Positions 25,235 to 36,245 of a stretch of DNA of 59,357 bases are shown piece after piece. Source of the stretch: a virus. The stretch covers positions 1-59,357 of IMG/VR virus record IMGVR_UViG_3300028840_003776; one strand, given 5' to 3'. Under the pieces are notes generated by a model, which was not told the DNA's origin, made no database searches, and saw nothing but the letters and a program-made list of their open reading frames with translations. Position 1 is the first letter of the stretch; the number at the start of each line of letters is the position of its first letter. The position numbers and the translations under genes were made by a program.

Positions 25235-25905
25235 TATTGATCAGTCCTATTCCAGTATGACCAATCTACAAAAGGAATATTATCCCAAGTACTGGTTAAA
25301 TCGGGTTTAATTGTTTGATGATATTTTTTCTTCCAACTATTTGATTTTGTTTGAAATTCCGCTACCCTATCTTTGTACTCAACTATGTCTACATTAGGTA
25401 AATTTGCGTTCGCTTTTTGTGCATAATAAGTTGATAACATTTGACACATAACACTTGTAGCCAAATAAGATAATCCAACCAAATCAGCTTCATCAATATT
25501 ACTAGCTCCTGAACTCTGAAAAGAATGCCTGCCAGTAAATTTAATATAAAAAGTTTCTCCGGTTGCCGGGTTCACTGTGCCAAATCTAAGCTGTTTACCT
25601 GTAGGGCGTAAGTCAATATGCCAATATCTTTGCCTAATAATTTCCTTTGGTACTCGATTCACCGGATATTCGATTTCAGCTATAACAGAAAACCCCTCAT
25701 CCCAAGCAGTAGGCAAATTATAAAAAGGCGCATCACCACCAACTCCGGTGTAAGATTCTAAAATATAAAAAGGTCTTATTCTTGAATATTCTTGAACTGC
25801 TTTTTTGCAAGCATTTTCTCTTTCTGTAGTTGTTAAGATTATAGTATCATCGAACTGAAGATTCTCATTAGCTTCATCTAAAAGTTGCGTTAAAGTTAGT
25901 CCCAT
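25234..25905 (-). CDS. Head-tail connector (adaptor)-like protein, 223 aa
   Basis: A helical protein (TLTQLLDEANENLQFDDTII, ERENACKKAVQEYSRIRP) located directly after the capsid gene and before the gp10-like gene, as adaptors of the gp6/gp15 kind are. It follows a stable intercistronic hairpin. Family identity is from context. Confidence 0.6.
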   Translation of the reverse strand: MGLTLTQLLDEANENLQFDDTIILTTTERENACKKAVQEYSRIRPFYILESYTGVGGDAPFYNLPTAWDEGFSVIAEIEYPVNRVPKEIIRQRYWHIDLRPTGKQLRFGTVNPATGETFYIKFTGRHSFQSSGASNIDEADLVGLSYLATSVMCQMLSTYYAQKANANLPNVDIVEYKDRVAEFQTKSNSWKKKYHQTIKPDLTSTWDNIPFVDWSYWNRTDQ

Positions 25906-25923
25906 AATTTATTCTATTGTTTA

Positions 25924-25947
25924 AGCCGAGGGATTGCTCCCCCGGCT
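25924..25947 (-). promoter_or_regulatory. Intercistronic hairpin after the capsid gene
   Basis: Minus-strand stem AGCCGGGGG/CCCTCGGCT (9 bp with one G-U pair) and a 6-nt loop, with no U-run after it. It sits between the capsid stop (25974) and the connector start. It could protect the capsid message 3' end or attenuate downstream expression. Confidence 0.55.
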
Positions 25948-25973
25948 AAACAAATTATAGAAGTTTTATATGA

Positions 25974-28673
<2,700 letters not shown>

Positions 28674-28792
28674 ATATTATCCGCCCTCGCTGGCTACTGA
28701 CTTTCGCTCAATGGCTAATAGCCTTGGCTCACGAAATTTTTTGATTTCTCTACTTACATTCCCAAACGGTAATTGTTTTCGATACTAATAAT
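28674..28792 (-). promoter_or_regulatory. Capsid mRNA 5' leader
   Basis: Between the expected start of transcription (about 28786) and the ATG lies a roughly 110-nt leader with a GGCTATTAGCC hairpin. The ribosome site is weak (GGCGGA). The other promoters have much shorter leaders. Confidence 0.5.
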
Positions 28793-28821
28793 ATTATACT
28801 CGATATTTCTCTGAATTTCAA
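28793..28821 (-). promoter_or_regulatory. Capsid operon promoter
   Basis: On the minus strand: TTGAAA, 17 nt, TATAAT. It probably drives the capsid, tail and lysis genes down to 8509. One base in the -35 departs from consensus. Confidence 0.8.
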
Positions 28822-28839
28822 GTTTTTACAATTTTTCTT

Positions 28840-29025
28840 TCAAACTTCATTTGGTTCCTGAAGACCATATAAATCAATCTCTACTAGTTTCTTATCTGTT
28901 TTTTCAGTCTTTCCCATATGGAGACTGTTTTTTGAAGTTGATTTAATAATATATTCTTTCTCGTGAAATTTAATTACTATAGGCAATGTTTCTTTATTTA
29001 CTGTAATAATGCTTTTAGGTTTCAT
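28840..29025 (-). CDS. Hypothetical protein, 61 aa
   Basis: A small beta-rich protein (SIITVNKETLPIVIKFHEKEYIIKST) between the MuF-like gene, which it overlaps by 11 bp, and the capsid promoter. The function is unknown. Confidence 0.6.
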   Translation of the reverse strand: MKPKSIITVNKETLPIVIKFHEKEYIIKSTSKNSLHMGKTEKTDKKLVEIDLYGLQEPNEV

Positions 29026-30058
29026 CCAATATCCTTTTTGGAGTTATGTTTTCTTTTGATAATGTACCTAAATCAGAAAAATCTTTTGGATTAACTATAA
29101 CAGTTGTACAGCCACAATTAACAACCTCTCCAACAGGGAGAGCCGGATCAAGAGGATAATCTGCCGGATTTCCATTAACTGAAAATTGCTCATTTAATCC
29201 TATTGGTTTTGCCTTTGTGGTGTTTTCTACGGATATATGAGCACCTCTGGCTCCCGGTTTATGTAAATTAATCCATATTCTTTTAGCTTGAGGATTTACC
29301 GCTGCTATTTCTTTTGTTCTTAATTGTCTTGAAAAACTGGCTGCTCTATTCATTTCAGTCATTGCAATTCTCTGCGCCCGGGCAAAAGACATCATTGATC
29401 CCTTTTCAAGTTGCTTATTAATTTTAGTAAGTTTTTTTTCATATTGTGTTTTACTAATTCTGCCTGCATCAAAATCTTGCTGCAATGTAGCCTTCTGTTT
29501 ATTTAAAAATTTAATTCTTTCAGATGTGTTACCAAAATTATCACGTATTCTTTTAGCTACCACCATTGTTCCTTCGCCATTTACAAGTCCAGTTGTTATT
29601 TCGGCTTTTACTATTTTAGATAAATCAACCGAAAAAACATTAGTAAATACAGTTGTAAGAGGTTCCAAAATTGCCAGTATATCTTCTGTTAAAACTGGAT
29701 TTAAAGGAGCCGTCAATCCAATTGTAGCTATTTCTTTATTCATTGAAGCAACACTAAAATCAATTAATGCATCTTGACTAGCTAAAACTGAATCTGTATA
29801 AGTAGGGGCAAATGAATTAATAATGCCTTGAACTTGGCCTAAAATATTGTTTAAATTAGATAATTGCCAATCTGATAAACTGTATGTTCTTATCCGGGTT
29901 AAGATATCATTTTCAACACTTTTAAGTGTAGGTAATACTTTTGTGCGCCATTCTTTTGCTGAAATTTTTTCCCGGCGGTCAAGATACGCTCGAACCTGCC
30001 GAGCAAGTGCCGGATTAGCTGCCAGTAACCTTGTTATCTTTCTTTTTAGATTTAGCAT
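29015..30058 (-). CDS. MuF-like head morphogenesis protein, 347 aa
   Basis: A helical N-terminal half is followed by the MuF domain core: ARAQRIAMTEMNRAAS, KRIWINLHKPGARGAH and the CGCT end (VVNCGCTTVIV, about residue 320). This family is a minor head protein encoded next to the portal and may travel into the host. It overlaps the zinc-ribbon gene upstream by 44 bp. Confidence 0.8.
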   Translation of the reverse strand: MLNLKRKITRLLAANPALARQVRAYLDRREKISAKEWRTKVLPTLKSVENDILTRIRTYSLSDWQLSNLNNILGQVQGIINSFAPTYTDSVLASQDALIDFSVASMNKEIATIGLTAPLNPVLTEDILAILEPLTTVFTNVFSVDLSKIVKAEITTGLVNGEGTMVVAKRIRDNFGNTSERIKFLNKQKATLQQDFDAGRISKTQYEKKLTKINKQLEKGSMMSFARAQRIAMTEMNRAASFSRQLRTKEIAAVNPQAKRIWINLHKPGARGAHISVENTTKAKPIGLNEQFSVNGNPADYPLDPALPVGEVVNCGCTTVIVNPKDFSDLGTLSKENITPKRILDET

Positions 30059-30299
30059 TCTTTTTAGATATTTTAGTTACATCTAAAGGCAATTGAGCTT
30101 CAAAATGTGTTCTTGGATACATTTTATTTTCGAACTCTTTTATTATTCCACAATGATTACACTTATGTATATAATAAAATACGCCTCTCTTTATAGCAGC
30201 CTCTCTCCTTTTTTGGGTAAAAATCAAATGTCCTTTTTTGCACTCATCACAAAAATAATTGATAAGATAAATATCTGCTTGCTGTTTAATCTCAGGCAT
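30015..30299 (-). CDS. Zinc-ribbon protein, 94 aa
   Basis: Two Cys pairs (FCDECKKGH and HKCNHCG) define a zinc ribbon, followed by a basic Lys/Ser/Asn-rich tail. It overlaps both the upstream 53-aa gene and the MuF gene. It may be a head-assembly or transcription-associated accessory. The function is unknown. Confidence 0.65.
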   Translation of the reverse strand: MPEIKQQADIYLINYFCDECKKGHLIFTQKRREAAIKRGVFYYIHKCNHCGIIKEFENKMYPRTHFEAQLPLDVTKISKKNAKSKKKDNKVTGS

Positions 30300-30453
30300 T
30301 TTTTTTTGTCCTCCACTTAAAGCCCTTAATAAGAAAATCTTCTGTTATATATCTCATTTGATGTTTGCCGCATCTTTTACAAGTTTTTGAATTAATGAGT
30401 GGAATATTCCTATATTCCCACTTATGTCCAAATAATAAACATAAAATTTTCAT
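30292..30453 (-). CDS. Small zinc-knuckle protein, 53 aa
   Basis: This frame starts MKILCLLFGHKWEYRNIP, carries TCKRCGKH and ends inside the next gene. Its ATG overlaps the portal stop as ATGA, so translation is coupled. It fills an otherwise empty 150-bp gap. A possible zinc-binding peptide of unknown role. Confidence 0.65.
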   Translation of the reverse strand: MKILCLLFGHKWEYRNIPLINSKTCKRCGKHQMRYITEDFLIKGFKWRTKKNA

Positions 30454-31802
30454 TTTCTTTTATTTTTTGTTTTTTGATTATATGCAGTAAGAAATTTATG
30501 AGCTGCAGCCATTGTCTTTTCATTCAGTGTTTCATCTTCAGTAACATCAATCTCAACACCAAGCTGACTTGTGATTAAGTTTAATATTTGTTTCGCTTCC
30601 TCATTTTCAACTAAACCAGCAGCCTGCAATGTCATAACTGACTTAGAAAATCTTTCTAATGCTTCTGCTAAATCTGAAGCCTTATCCGGATCAGGTTCAC
30701 TTACTGATATTGTAAATTTTTGATCGATCTCAGAAGACAACATTCCTTTTTGTACAGCCTGCCATAATACATATTTAAACTGTTCATTAAAAATATTTTT
30801 AACATAATTTTTTCGAGCTTTCACATTCTTAAAAAAAGGAATTGACATTACTTTTGCAGTAGCCAAATTGGTTTGCTCACCTATACCATAATACCATTCA
30901 GGCATTCCAGATCCGGCGATAACTTGGCTCTTAATAAGATTATTTAATTCTTTTATATCAGAGCCATTAAGATTAGGTGCTTCGGCTTTCCAAGTTTCTT
31001 TTTCATTGTGAACTCTGGTCGAACCTGGCCGAGGAGGATTCTGTGCAATTTGCTGCTCTTTTCTTTTTAAGTCGCCAAAATCTCCGCCCTGAATAGTTAT
31101 GTCCCATATAAATGATAATAACAATCCTGACCTTTTAGCATTTGCATAAAGATTTTTATCATAAAGTTTTAACCAATCACGCCAGAAATACATATCACTT
31201 AGACCACGAGTTTGAAAAGCAGTTTTATTGATTGGAAAATAAAATATATCTCCAACATATTGACCGCCTACTGGAGACTCAACCCATTCAATAACCTTTA
31301 ATGGTTTATCTATATGATTGAATTTTATTGCAGTTACTCCCTCATCTGTTCCACGTTCTTTATATAATTTTTGAATATGACCGGGATATAGATTAGTCAT
31401 TTTAACTTTTCCGGCAAACTGTGTAACTTCTGGCCATAAAATCATTTCACCCATAAGGGATAGCGTCTTAATTCTCATTTGATAATTAGTTTCCCAGTTA
31501 TTAATAGGGTGCTTCCAATAATTATCAAGTATTTTTTGAACTTCCTCATCTTCTGCAGAATATTGGAAATCATCTCCAGTTACAAAGTCATTAAAAGTTT
31601 CTGTAAATCGATAAGCTAAAGGATTGTTTAGCCATAACTTCTGCATATCTTCGATCATTGTAACCGAATCAATTGGATTAAGGCTGTCTATATTTGTTTG
31701 ACCTAAAGGATAAAAACCAAACATATCAATTCTTTCTCGATTTAAAATATCTTGAGTTGCAGAAGCGATTATACGATTAAAATCATTAGCTGTTACTGGC
31801 AT
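30450..31802 (-). CDS. Portal protein, 450 aa
   Basis: Size, position between terminase and MuF genes, and segments such as PLAYRFTETFNDFVTGDDF, LYPGHIQKLYKERGT and GSGMPEWYYGIGEQTNLATA (the last is common in siphovirus portals) support the call. It forms the dodecameric DNA gate of the capsid. The start codon at 31802 (MPVTAND) is preceded by GGGAGG. Confidence 0.82.
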   Translation of the reverse strand: MPVTANDFNRIIASATQDILNRERIDMFGFYPLGQTNIDSLNPIDSVTMIEDMQKLWLNNPLAYRFTETFNDFVTGDDFQYSAEDEEVQKILDNYWKHPINNWETNYQMRIKTLSLMGEMILWPEVTQFAGKVKMTNLYPGHIQKLYKERGTDEGVTAIKFNHIDKPLKVIEWVESPVGGQYVGDIFYFPINKTAFQTRGLSDMYFWRDWLKLYDKNLYANAKRSGLLLSFIWDITIQGGDFGDLKRKEQQIAQNPPRPGSTRVHNEKETWKAEAPNLNGSDIKELNNLIKSQVIAGSGMPEWYYGIGEQTNLATAKVMSIPFFKNVKARKNYVKNIFNEQFKYVLWQAVQKGMLSSEIDQKFTISVSEPDPDKASDLAEALERFSKSVMTLQAAGLVENEEAKQILNLITSQLGVEIDVTEDETLNEKTMAAAHKFLTAYNQKTKNKRK

Positions 31803-31826
31803 TAGAACCTCCCGTTTACTTCTGAC

Positions 31827-32342
31827 TTATTTTTTCATTGACATTCCAATAGCAAAAATCATAATCAAAGAATAGTAAATCAATGTCTTTGTGTCAATAA
31901 TTTTATAAATATTATAATGCGATAAAAAGATTATATTGAAAAGAAGCCAGAAAAGTAATAAATAATTTTTAGTTATATTAAATGAATTTAACATATTCTT
32001 GAGTTTAATTATAATCCTTTTTATGTCATTTTTCAAGAGCTGTAATTTAGTAATCTGTAAGAAGTTTTTACAATTTTTCTTTCTATTTACTGCCTTACAT
32101 TTGCGATAAATAGGTTGCCTATCATCCTTTAAAACACTTCCACACTCTTCGCAGTAAACTAAATCTCCCTGAGTAATTATACTTTCATTGCCTATATGAT
32201 TTTTTTCGGAAGATATTGAATACCCGCATATATCCCGACCATCTTCACTTTCTTTGCCAATTTGAATTATTTCCTGACTAAATGGAATATAAAACTGGCA
32301 TTCTTTACAATAAATTTTTTTATCTCGTTGTGCTCGTGCCAC
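31827..32342 (-). CDS. Zinc-ribbon membrane protein, 171 aa
   Basis: The start is taken as GTG at 32342, which has a GGAGG site 7 nt upstream. The longer frame from 32384 has none. Near the N-terminus are YCKECQFY and later VYCEECGSVL and CKAVNRKKNC, then basic sequence, then two C-terminal membrane helices. It might anchor a nucleic-acid-binding ribbon at the membrane. The function is unknown. Confidence 0.6.
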   Translation of the reverse strand: MARAQRDKKIYCKECQFYIPFSQEIIQIGKESEDGRDICGYSISSEKNHIGNESIITQGDLVYCEECGSVLKDDRQPIYRKCKAVNRKKNCKNFLQITKLQLLKNDIKRIIIKLKNMLNSFNITKNYLLLFWLLFNIIFLSHYNIYKIIDTKTLIYYSLIMIFAIGMSMKK

Positions 32343-32955
32343 TATTTGCCTCCGATAATATATTAAAAAATTCTTGCTCCGCATTTATCATTTTCTTTTC
32401 ATCTGTTTTATATTTGAAATCTTTTAAGAACTTTATTATTTTTTTGCCTATATCAATTTGATCATTCTTTTTGTCAATGTTTTTATTAAGACTATCAATT
32501 TGAGCATCTAATGTCTGATGAAAAATATTAAAATCTTTTTTAGAACTTATTCTTTTTTTTACAATTTTGAGCATTCGTTGTTTGCTTTTAAGGCCATCAA
32601 TTTCTTTTTTAAAATTTCTCTCTTGCCTTTGTATTGTCTCTGCCATTACCTTAAAAATATTAGCATACAAGTATTGATCATCTTTCCTTAAAGCATCTAT
32701 AGTTTGATAGAATAAACCGATTAAAATATCATTGAATAAATTTTTAGTATTATCTTTTGCCCTACCATGTGTATCGTAATATTCTTTAGATTCAGGATTG
32801 CTGATTATTGCATAGGCTTCGCTAATATCAGCAAATTTTTTCATATCACCACCTTTATCCGGATGATTTTCTTTTGCCAATTTGCGATAAGCAGATTTAA
32901 TTTCCTGCTGAGTAGCATTTTTATTAAGACCTAATATTCTATAAATATCAGTCAA
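32320..32955 (-). CDS. J-domain (DnaJ-like) protein, 211 aa
   Basis: The start is TTG at 32955, with GAGGGG 11 nt upstream. Residues 3-65 are a complete J domain: helix I, helix II ending AYRKLAKENHPDKGG with the HPD motif, and helix III (ADISEAYAIISNPESKEYY). The rest is charged coiled coil (KEIDGLKSKQRMLKIVKKR). It would recruit a host Hsp70, perhaps for capsid or terminase assembly, given its place between the terminase and portal genes. No DnaJ zinc domain. Confidence 0.8.
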   Translation of the reverse strand: MTDIYRILGLNKNATQQEIKSAYRKLAKENHPDKGGDMKKFADISEAYAIISNPESKEYYDTHGRAKDNTKNLFNDILIGLFYQTIDALRKDDQYLYANIFKVMAETIQRQERNFKKEIDGLKSKQRMLKIVKKRISSKKDFNIFHQTLDAQIDSLNKNIDKKNDQIDIGKKIIKFLKDFKYKTDEKKMINAEQEFFNILSEANSGTSTTR

Positions 32956-33003
32956 TTGAATTATATCCCCTCACTTATTTTATATATCTTCCTTTAAATC
33001 AAA

Positions 33004-33153
33004 GGTGGAGCTACCAAGGATTTGCACCTTGGATAATAGACTTTAAGAAGTTATCAACTTCTCAGAGTCGCCTTTGGCTACTATATTAAACCCTGATTAA
33101 AAGGTTTATGTCTATCTACACTCAACAGAGTCTACCTTTTCCTCCATAGCTCC
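33004..33153 (-). ncRNA. tRNA-like domain with insertion (Leu-type D arm)
   Basis: Minus strand. The 5' end GGAGCTA (33147-33153) pairs perfectly with TAGCTCC (33007-33013). Then come TG and a D arm GAGG-AAAAGGTAGA-CTC like Leu tRNAs. At the 3' side a T arm CCAAGG-TGCAAAT-CCTTGG (33014-33032) has four of five invariant loop bases. After the acceptor follow A, C, C, so the discriminator and the first two bases of CCA are encoded. Between D and T arms are about 100 nt instead of the usual 45-55, with a TAAACC/GGTTTA hairpin whose loop contains TAA. It is either a tRNA-Leu with an insertion, a decayed tRNA, or a tRNA-like domain of a larger RNA. Confidence 0.55.
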
Positions 33154-33154
33154 A

Positions 33155-33185
33155 TAAAAAAGGCCTCGGTCAGACCCTATTGTTA
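33155..33185 (-). terminator. Possible terminator between structured RNA and tRNA-like domain
   Basis: The minus-strand sequence AGGGTCTGACCGAGGCCT followed by TTTTTT forms a short weak stem with a U-run. It may end the upstream part of the RNA, or it may be an internal structural element. Confidence 0.35.
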
Positions 33186-33769
33186 TCTACCCGATGCAAA
33201 TGCATCCTGCCGAATAAGATAGATAAACCAAACGGATGGCACAAATTTTCAATAGTTATACCATCCGCTCATTTCCATTCAAGGAGAACAAAAATCCTTA
33301 AATCAGTGGGACGGCGGATTAAATATGCAAACACAACCGTCCCATATTAGTTAAACCAATGCTTACTTGACTACTGATATCATCTTTCAGCGTTTTTCGG
33401 CAATTACAATTCCTTAGAGGAGTTCCGGATTGCTACTCCTAATCTACTGCATACTACCGTCCACTACTTTTATTTTGCGCTTAGTGGTCATGCGACTTGT
33501 TTATAAACCAAAGCAGTCAATACCGGTCTGTACAGGTTGGGGATAGACATGACCAGAGATATTGACTGCATTTTTATATATGCTTGAAATAAGCCAAAAC
33601 AGCCAGCACCGGCCTTCATCAACAGAACGGAATACCGGGGAATGGCTGGCTGTAAAATATTTGAAGTTAGTTATTGTTACCATGAAAAGGAAACCAAAAG
33701 GGTAGTTAGCATAAGACTAAAAACACTAACTACCCACGACATTATTTACCTTTAGGAGGATTTTAATAT

Positions 33770-34201
33770 CTATTCTACGCAGACCTTTGAGATCCAACCT
33801 AACTTGGTTTTATACCAAACAATATTTTTATCTATAATTTTAATAGCTGCTCCGCCTTTTACTGTGCCATCAAGTGTATCTTCTGCCTTTCGAGGTTCAG
33901 TTCTTAAGGCTGCTCCTTGATGTAGTACAACGCCATCACCAACATATTTAGAATACATCCATCCTTTATCGCCTACACGGGTTGAAGTACTTTTCTTATC
34001 TTTACCTTTTATGACTTCGATATAAATATAATCAGCCCATGCTTCGAGAACTTCCAGTTCCGTACCGGGTTTCGCAGAATCGATAATCTCAGATTTTGCA
34101 CTATGATTTTTTCGAACATTTGCCCATTCTTTAATTGTAATAGTCTCAGCTGCAAAAATTACTGATACCATAATTAATGTTAACATTAAAAGTTTTTTCA
34201 T
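33770..34201 (-). CDS. Exported SH3b-domain protein, 143 aa
   Basis: It has a signal peptide (MKKLLMLTLIMVSVIFAAE), then two bacterial SH3-like segments (ITIKEWANVRKNHSAKSEII and VLHQGAALRTEPRKAEDTL ... WYKTKLGWISKVCVE). SH3b domains bind peptidoglycan or cell-wall peptides. The gene has its own consensus promoter in the terminase tail and is followed by the structured RNA, so both probably lie on one transcript. It could alter the wall or block superinfection. The role is unproven. Confidence 0.7.
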   Translation of the reverse strand: MKKLLMLTLIMVSVIFAAETITIKEWANVRKNHSAKSEIIDSAKPGTELEVLEAWADYIYIEVIKGKDKKSTSTRVGDKGWMYSKYVGDGVVLHQGAALRTEPRKAEDTLDGTVKGGAAIKIIDKNIVWYKTKLGWISKVCVE

Positions 34202-34229
34202 TTATTAATCTCCTAAATTATTTTTACTT

Positions 34230-34258
34230 ATTATATAATACTTACATACTGATGTCAA
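34230..34258 (-). promoter_or_regulatory. Promoter upstream of SH3b gene and structured RNA
   Basis: On the minus strand: TTGACA, 17 nt, TATAAT, just past the TerL stop codon (34259). Expected start near 34223. Confidence 0.85.
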
Positions 34259-35752
34259 TTAATATCGATCATCATCCAATAAATAATCAATATTATTAGT
34301 ACCAAAGGATTCTTGTATAATAGGTCCACTCCCTGATAATTCAGTCAATGCCCATACCAAAGCGTCAAGCCTGTTAGGTGATCTTCCTTGACCTGCATAT
34401 GTAGTTAATTCTTCCTCTAATTTATAAAAATTTCCTACGTGATGTACTAATCCCTGAGAATACAAGGCAGCAATTGGTTCAGCCCTTATTAATTTTCCTC
34501 TTGAAGCATTTACATCTTTATAAAAAACCTTCTCCCCGCTTGGTACAGTTCTAATTGTTCTTTCAACCATTGCACCACCATAATTTTTTTCTGCAACCAT
34601 TACATTACATTTATATTTTTCATAATTCTCTACTGCTTTTTTCGCCCATTGCTCAGGGGAGCCGTTTAAAGTTGCATCTTCAAGAACATAATAATGCTCC
34701 TCTTTTCTCGCACAAACCAAGATACCTATTGCATCAGCGGTACTGTCTTCTGCTCCATCATCTCCGGAAGGATCTACGCCAATTACTATCTCAGTCACAT
34801 CTTTTGGCAATTCCATCACTCGATATTTATCGATAATATCCTCATCCCATAAAGCACCTTCGATTTTATATTTTTCCGGATCTTGCATATATTGACACCA
34901 GTAAGTCCTTTTATGGCTCATTAATGATTGCCTATGTTCTTCGGAATGTTTAGCTATCCAAAGCCAACCGTTAGGTAAATTGTGTTTAATTGGGATACCA
35001 AATTTATATTCAGGGTTATATTCTTGGTCACGATCAATAAATACAGGAAGATTTAAGTGATGCCATTTTTCACCGCTTCCGCCCCTCAATAAATACCCTG
35101 TTAAGTCGTTTTTATGTATTCTTTGGTGTATCACAATTATTGGCACATTTTCATTTGCTAATCGTGACTTAATAGTTTCATTAAATCGATTATTTACCTT
35201 CTTTCTCTCTTCATAAAGAGCATCGTCTGGCTTAACCGGGTCGTCAATAATTAATGCTCCGCTAAATCCCTTATCCATGTGACCAGCTCTGAAACCTGTT
35301 ACCTGCCCTCCTGCAGAAGTTGCATATACCCCACCTCCCTGTAAAGTCCACCATTTTTTCTTAGAATCTGAATCTTCCTTAATTTCGATGTTCCACATCG
35401 CTTTATATATGCCTGATTTAATGATATTCCTTGCTACAGAAGAGTTTTCGAGGGCAAGGCTATCAGAATACGATAAATGCAGGAAACGTGCCTTAGCGTT
35501 CAAGGATAAGCCTCGTGCTATAAAATTTATAACAGCCAGCTCAGTTTTCGTATATCCGGGAGGAACGTTGATAATTAATCGCTTAATATCGCCATTTATA
35601 ACCCTTTCTAATGTATCTTGTATTAACTTATGATGGGGCGATATAATCATTTTACTGCTATATCTCTGTTTAAAGAAATAACGGGCAAAATAAAGGCCGT
35701 CAATTTCACATTCTAACTTTCTGACAGCATTCATTTCTTCAACAGTCGTCAT
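34259..35752 (-). CDS. terL: Terminase large subunit
   Basis: The 497-aa protein has a Walker-A-like NVPPGYTKTE (residues 62-71), Walker B ALIIDDP (166-172) and the C-terminal nuclease strand IVIGVDPSGDDGAEDS (322-336) with D327 as a likely metal ligand. These are the ATPase and endonuclease modules that package DNA into the prohead. It overlaps terS by 14 bp. Confidence 0.92.
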   Translation of the reverse strand: MTTVEEMNAVRKLECEIDGLYFARYFFKQRYSSKMIISPHHKLIQDTLERVINGDIKRLIINVPPGYTKTELAVINFIARGLSLNAKARFLHLSYSDSLALENSSVARNIIKSGIYKAMWNIEIKEDSDSKKKWWTLQGGGVYATSAGGQVTGFRAGHMDKGFSGALIIDDPVKPDDALYEERKKVNNRFNETIKSRLANENVPIIVIHQRIHKNDLTGYLLRGGSGEKWHHLNLPVFIDRDQEYNPEYKFGIPIKHNLPNGWLWIAKHSEEHRQSLMSHKRTYWCQYMQDPEKYKIEGALWDEDIIDKYRVMELPKDVTEIVIGVDPSGDDGAEDSTADAIGILVCARKEEHYYVLEDATLNGSPEQWAKKAVENYEKYKCNVMVAEKNYGGAMVERTIRTVPSGEKVFYKDVNASRGKLIRAEPIAALYSQGLVHHVGNFYKLEEELTTYAGQGRSPNRLDALVWALTELSGSGPIIQESFGTNNIDYLLDDDRY

Positions 35753-36242
35753 GTTTAATCATCTCCTCCCTTATCCTCATATAATCATCTTTATTAATAT
35801 TGCACACTACTGAGGCAACTTTAGCTTCAATATTCGTTACAAATGAATGATTAAATTTCCCGATCAATTCGATATATTCTTTTCTCGTTTTAAAATCAAC
35901 TTGATTTTCTTTGTGATACTCATACCTCTCATTTCCGTATTTATTATTACCGATCTTCTCCTGATGCACTTTAGTCACAAAAGCGTTAGTGCCTTCATGG
36001 AGTTTCTTTGCTATATACTCTTCAGTTAATCCGGCCTTTTCAAGGGCTAATTGAAGCGAATTTCGTGGTTTCCCGTGGACTTTACGATATAAATCACCTG
36101 ATTGAACAGTTGCTTCAGCATACCCAGCCTGCCTGCCTGCATCGGCTATTGTCATTGTGGGATTCTTTGCAAGGAGGTCGAAGAATTTGGCCTCTCTTGG
36201 GGTCAATTTCCGCTTCTTCTTTTCTTTATTGAATAATGCCAT
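35739..36242 (-). CDS. terS: Terminase small subunit
   Basis: The 167-aa protein begins basic, then TPREAKFFDLLAKNPTMTIADAGRQAGYAEATV, a helix-turn-helix like those of small terminases, and ends in a charged helical region. It recognises the packaging site and hands DNA to the adjacent large subunit. Confidence 0.8.
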   Translation of the reverse strand: MALFNKEKKKRKLTPREAKFFDLLAKNPTMTIADAGRQAGYAEATVQSGDLYRKVHGKPRNSLQLALEKAGLTEEYIAKKLHEGTNAFVTKVHQEKIGNNKYGNERYEYHKENQVDFKTRKEYIELIGKFNHSFVTNIEAKVASVVCNINKDDYMRIREEMIKHDDC

Positions 36243-36245
36243 AAA

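Larger units (their letters stand above)
32956..33769 (-). ncRNA. Candidate large structured RNA, about 0.75 kb
   Basis: This gene-free stretch of 814 bp contains at least seven long inverted repeats on the minus strand: 33700-33709/33726-33735; 33599-33607/33645-33653; 33513-33522/33560-33569; 33461-33466/33482-33487; 33414-33423/33435-33442; 33307-33314/33337-33344; 33233-33239/33261-33267; plus the tRNA-like domain at 33004-33153. Stem tips of three are separated by about 22 nt. Composition is visibly less AT-rich than flanking genes. Large ornate RNAs such as GOLLD and ROOL occur in phages near tRNAs and have this size. Whether this is one, or a new type, cannot be told here. Confidence 0.6.

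Noticed and set aside
33501-33683. A 60-aa open frame on the minus strand within the hairpin-rich region
   Set aside because: It has no ribosome site, it spans two strong inverted repeats and its protein has no recognisable pattern. The RNA explanation fits better.
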